From Aphelocoma coerulescens (Eukaryota; Chordata; Aves; Passeriformes; Corvidae): a DNA stretch of 64,000 bases. The position numbers were made by a program, and so were the translations under genes. Of this stretch, positions 59,768 through 64,000 are shown one piece after another; position 1 is the first letter of the stretch, and each line of letters begins with the position of its first letter. The notes under the pieces were generated by a model that was given only the letters and a program-made list of their open reading frames with translations, did not search any database and had not been told where the DNA came from. The stretch spans positions 14,652,501 to 14,716,500 of the forward strand of contig NC_091033.1 of assembly GCF_041296385.1 (NCBI RefSeq). The letters run 5' to 3'.

Positions 59768-59775
59768 CTACCTCA
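59768..59775 (+). promoter_or_regulatory. let-7 family 8-mer target site in the SALL4 3' UTR
   Basis: CTACCTCA is the exact complement of let-7 bases 1-8. A weaker 6-mer (TACCTC) lies at 58911-58916. let-7/miR-98 control of SALL4 has been proposed in mammals. Use of this site here is inferred from sequence only. Confidence 0.55.
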
Positions 59776-60344
59776 TTTTGTCCTTTTGTAGTTGTAGTGT
59801 CTATTTTTCTAATAATGACCACTGTAATGACTGAGATTCAAGCAGATGCTTCCATGCACTATGTAAAACCAAACCCTGATGTATTATTAGTGGAAGCACC
59901 TGAAGAGTTGCTGGACTGACCTTTCACTATTCCTCGAACACCTGCTGGAACTGGATGTGTGATGGGATCTGAACCAGGCTGCAAAGGGAGCATTTGGTGT
60001 GGAAGGACTGAAGGATGGAAAGAAACCTGGCTGTTGACTGCAGGAAATCTTCCAAGTCCAGTCTCTGCTGTGGAAGGCCCCAAAAATGCAGATTACCAAA
60101 AGTTTGTGTAATGTTGTTGCACCTAAATCCTGCTTATGATCTCTGTATGCCGAGTTGTGCCTTTCCTGCTGGACTTGTGAGTAAGAACATACCAGTACCT
60201 GTTTACACTGTAAAATGGATATTGTTACATAGACCACGCAAAAGGCATCCCAATTGTCACATTTCTACATTGTGAATGTATGACTCCTGAGAACTCTGTA
60301 GTTTTTTGAGTATCTACTGATGCGTTTCTGTTGACTTTTTTGAG

Positions 60345-60350
60345 AATAAA
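60345..60350 (+). terminator. SALL4: Polyadenylation signal AATAAA of SALL4
   Basis: A canonical hexamer lies 1.74 kb after the stop codon and is followed by a T/GT-rich stretch (about 60371-60392), the usual layout of a cleavage site. I noticed no better-supported signal between it and the stop codon. Confidence 0.75.
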
Positions 60351-60379
60351 TTTTGGGATGGCTTTTTCACACTTGGTGC

Positions 60380-63240
60380 TTTAATTTTTCTGGTAAAAGG
60401 CTTTTTGTCTCCTGAAGAGAGAGTTCAAGAGGCAGCGTGCTGCTTCACTCCAGGGACCTGAAATCCATGAGCTAGAGTTAGGCTTTAGTTCATTACTTAG
60501 GACCTGGGAGGCTGTGGAGGAGTCCTAAATCCATTCCTTAGGAACAGCTGGTGTTTGATATAGCTGGGGTTGGGATGTGCCAGGGATGTTGATTTCCACA
60601 CTAGAATAGAATGACAGGACTATGTGCAATCATTTTTGTACTGTGATCATCCTACAAAGGGAAAAAGAATATTAAGTTGTCAAATTGCCAGCGCCTGAAG
60701 ATGCTGGCTGCATAGAAAAGGGATAAATAACTTCCCCTAAAGAGCAAAGAAAAACAGTTCTGACAACAGTCCTGATAAAATGGGAAAGTGCTGGGATCCT
60801 GATTCTTGCAACCTAAACTAGCAAATGTATTTGGGCCTTGGGAGGTAACAGAGGAGGAAAAGGGGTGCAGAACCAGGGAGCCCTAAAGCTGCACCTTCCC
60901 AACATCAGAGCTGCCTGATCATGGTGCTCCTTGCTCAATCCTTGCGAGGCGGAGAAAGGCAGAAAGCAAACACTTGTTCTCTCGGCTCTGCCACCAAGCT
61001 CTGAAGGAATGAAAAAAGGTGTAGGCAGAGCAGGACAAGTCTGAGGTCCAGGAATCTCTGTCCCTTCCCATGGTGGGTTGGATTCCTGGCCAAGCTGTGG
61101 GGCTCTGCCTGCCTCTTCATTACCATCCATAACATAATTCCATATTCACACCTCTGCTGCCTTTAGGTGTATTGTTCGGCATGTTGGAAATTGAGGGGAG
61201 ATGAGGAGGGAAGGAGTTTTATAAAGCCTGAGTGCTGGTCCGGAAATACGCTGTGAGGAAAGTGCTGGCAAAGCAGGCCAGCAGAGGCTTTGGCAGGCAG
61301 GTGTGGGATGTCCCTGCAGCACTGGGCTGCTCGGGGGAATCGGGTCAGTCTGGGCAGTGCCTGCCTTGGCCGAGTGGGCAGCAGAGCCCAAACGCTGTGA
61401 CCCACAGGCACTGCAGGGCTCTGCTCTCCAGGCCACGGTGTCACGCGCTGCTGTGCCCAAAGCTGTGTCAGCTCGCTGATAAGGCAGCTCCAGGCTGGAG
61501 CGTGGCAGGATCCCTGGCCAAGCCGCTGCCAGCAAGTTCTGGATCTTCCCACAACACCTGGATAACTTATCTGCCCCTGTCCCCACAGCTGGAGCTGGGC
61601 CACAGGGACGTTCCTGCTGCAGGGAAGAGTGTTTCCAAAGCCAGCAGGGCTGGGAGTTACCTGCTCTCCCATCTGTGAGAGCTGAACCAACACCTTCTGA
61701 AAGTCAGCGTGGTGGAACTCCCCACAGTGGCAAGTGTGCTCGGTTTACAGTAACATTGCATTTTAACAACTAAAAGAGACAGCTGATTGTCTTCTGGCCT
61801 TTGCTGATGTGAATCAGGAGCGAGTTTACCGAGCCAATGCAGCTGCAGTGGTGTGAGAGCAGAGTGAGCTCGGTCTGTGCACTGTCTCTGCTCATTAGCC
61901 TCTCCTCTTGCCTAGAGGACTTACTTGTTCTTGTTTGTTATTGCTTACTTTGCTCATTACACAGGGGATTTGCAAGCTGTTGCTTTTGTGTAAGTAGCAT
62001 ATGTGCTTTATGTGCTTGCATGAGCTAAGGTAAAGGCTGGCTTGCTAAAAAAAAAAAAGTAAACACTAAGAACATTTGCTTTACCTTAATGTATTACCTC
62101 TAGTATTCCTCTAAAGAAAGATTTATTTCAGCCTGCCCTTTCTGTTCAAAGCTTCCCAGAAAGTCGATGGGAACTTTGAGGAGGGAGTTTGTCTGTCTGT
62201 GGTAGATAAGCAGCCCTGGGCTGAGCTCGGTGAGGCGGATTTGCCTTTCCACAGCTGGCAGCGGGGAGGTGGGAGCCAGCTTGGGCTGGTAAACACAGCG
62301 TGGAGCAAAGCGTAAATGACCATGGAGCTGGAATCAGCACAGGGGAAAGGACCTGGCTGAGGTGCTTGAACTGATGGGATGGCAGAGAGGGGCTGAAACA
62401 AAGGAAAAGAGGTGAGTATTACATGAATTTTTAATGTTTTGCTGTCGAAGGCCATGGTGCTCCCTGCAGGGTTTGCACTCTGGAGTCAGGGAAGGTGATG
62501 GTTTCTGTCTGCAAAATAACAGCGTGGGCAGAAAGCTGCCCTGGTGTCTGTGTGATCCCAAGAGGCTCCTGCTCACAGCTGAGGCTTTCTTGGTGCTTTT
62601 CTGTGCTGTGTGCTCAGCCCAGAGGGGTCTGTCTGCCCTTCCCTGGCCTCCCCACTGGCCGGTGTGTGCTGAGCGCTGGGCTCACGTGTCTGACTTCAGC
62701 TCACATTCACCACTGACCTAGAAAAGCTCCTGGCACTGCACAGCCACAGCAGGACAGGAAACAGCTCAGAGGCAGAGAAAGAACCAGCAATTACACACTC
62801 CTGGAGCCCATTACCATGCTATTTTGTTATCATAGCTTCTGGTTTGTGCACTTTGAGTTAATTGCATATGAAGGGCAGTGTTCTTTGCAACATTTTGATT
62901 GCTGTTGGTGCTGTCTGGTTTATTGCGAAGCTTGTTTGTTATTGCCTGTTATAAACGATTTTGTGCTGGACTTCCCAGCCACTCTCATTTTAAACTTCTT
63001 TATTAGCATCTCTGGTTGTCACATCTCACAGGTCAAAGATTCACTTCTCTGACCCAATTACTTTGTGCAGAAAATGAAGTCTCAAGGTAGAATGAGAACA
63101 GGTGGGTCTCATCATGGGCCTTATTTTCCATACTTGGTTTAGGCAAAATCCAGATGTAACTAAAGGTTTGTGTAAGCATCTCTCTAAAGAAAACTAAAAC
63201 CCAAATCAAGTGAAATTCACAATATCTAGTCCTATTAAAT
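60380..63240. other. Intergenic DNA downstream of SALL4
   Basis: No gene is recognised. A GC-richer part at 61200-61680 has overlapping open frames on both strands, without domain or splice support. The neighbour expected from human synteny (ATP9A) has no recognisable exon here. Confidence 0.6.
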
Positions 63241-63242
63241 AT

Positions 63243-63375
63243 ATATGTATATTTATCTTGTCCAAGCCCAGAGCACTGAGTGCCATGTCCAGGCCTTCCT
63301 TGGACACACCTCCAGGGATGGGCACTCCAAACCTCCCTGGGCAGCCCCACCACCCTTTCCAGGAAGGGGACAAAA
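63243..63375 (-). mobile_element. CR1 LINE fragment, reverse orientation
   Basis: Read on the minus strand it contains AAAGGGTGGTGGGGCTGCCC, then CATCCCTGGAGGTGTGTCCA and a GGCCTGGACATGGCACTCAG phrase. This is the conserved CR1 stretch shortly before the 3' end. Both ends are missing, including the terminal octamer repeats. Confidence 0.75.
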
Positions 63376-64000
63376 CTGAGCAAACTGAGCTGACCAAAAG
63401 TCCAAGCCCTCAGTTTATGAATCTGAGGGCCAGGTACACAAAACAGGGTGTTTTGTAAACAGGAGGTGATGCAGGAGGAATGTATGGGGAAAAGAATGAC
63501 AACCTGTATTCTCAGTGTAGTAATACAGAACCAGTCCTGAAATCTTTTATTCACATGCTCTTCCCCGATACTCAGTGGCTTTGCAGTCCTATGCATGTGA
63601 GGATGTTTTTAAATCAAATTACCTGGGTTGGTCTTACAGCCCTTCACAGTCCTGTTGATCCACTTGGCAAAGTTTGTTTTAGAAAAATCTGTCTCCATGC
63701 AGTCTAGATGTTCAGAATACCAAACATAACTTTTTTCTTTTTTGATACACTGGTTGGGGTTTTTTTCCCACGAAACCAGTTTGATTACTTAGGTCTTTAA
63801 AGTTCAGCACACATTCAGGTGATTTGCTGCCTCGGGGTACCTAAATTTCTGTATGCATTAGAAGTACTCCACCCCTTGCAACTCACAAAGTCCAGATTTG
63901 AAAAACATCACAGTCCTTCACTGCTTATTCTGCTGTTTCCCCCTCAATTCTTCCAACCCTAAATGACAAAATAACTACATTATGTAGGGTTTTTTGGTTT
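63376..64000. other. Intergenic DNA, window end
   Basis: AT-rich sequence; no gene, RNA or recognisable repeat seen. Confidence 0.6.

Larger units (their letters stand above)
58609..60370 (+). other. SALL4: SALL4 3' UTR
   Basis: The sequence after the stop is AT-rich with several ATTTA pentamers, T-rich tracts near 59142-59165 and 59539, and no convincing coding potential. The end is placed 15-25 bases after the only good AATAAA (60345-60350); the exact cleavage site is inferred. Short open frames here, such as 59626-59919, show no recognisable domain. Confidence 0.75.

Noticed and set aside
60380..64000. First exon of ATP9A, expected downstream from human synteny
   Set aside because: No CpG-island first exon or recognisable P4-ATPase coding sequence was found before the window end.
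1..64000. CRISPR arrays, bacterial operons, rRNA or tRNA genes
   Set aside because: The sequence is vertebrate nuclear DNA; no tRNA B-box with a matching fold or rRNA segment was recognised by eye.

Overview
The window is vertebrate nuclear DNA, most likely from a bird. It has GT-AG introns, CpG islands, CR1-type LINE fragments and a low density of interspersed repeats. The only protein-coding gene I can support is SALL4, on the + strand. Its proximal promoter lies just before 46153, four coding exons lie between 46153 and 58608, and the 3' UTR probably ends near 60370. The joined exons give a protein of 1111 residues by my count. It has the SALL N-terminal repressor motif, a C2HC finger, a Gln-rich dimerisation segment and seven C2H2 fingers grouped 2-3-2. 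Its last residues match human SALL4, as I remember that sequence, and not SALL1 or SALL3.

Positions 1 to about 45700 form a long upstream stretch with no recognisable gene. They hold simple repeats, one clear CR1 3' end (about 34533-34658), one weaker old LINE-like piece (about 32645-32810), an isolated CpG-rich patch (about 21480-21740) and several repeat-free, homeobox- or POU-motif-bearing segments that look like developmental enhancers. Human SALL4 also lies next to a gene-poor interval, towards ZFP64. It is reasonable, but unproven here, to see this stretch as a cis-regulatory landscape for SALL4.

The promoter has a good ZNF143-type element (45920-45939) and a CCAAT box (45996-46000) within a CpG island that runs into intron 1. 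Intron 1 (7.5 kb) carries two further CpG-rich patches, one with a strong G-quadruplex motif and one with a possible alternative first exon, and an eight-copy 46/48-bp minisatellite. Introns 2 and 3 are short. The 3' UTR (about 1.75 kb) has a perfect let-7 8-mer, a Pumilio-type element and one good AATAAA. After the gene, 60380-64000 has no recognised gene, only one reverse-strand CR1 fragment. The neighbour expected from human synteny (ATP9A) is not seen before the window ends.

I found no clearly new multi-gene system. The items most worth checking are an in-frame, stop-free 324-nt extension of exon 4 into intron 3, a candidate alternative SALL4 first exon that would remove the NuRD-binding N-terminus, an Fgf4-type SOX-OCT composite site 25 kb upstream, and a retained linker motif that human SALL4 appears to have lost.
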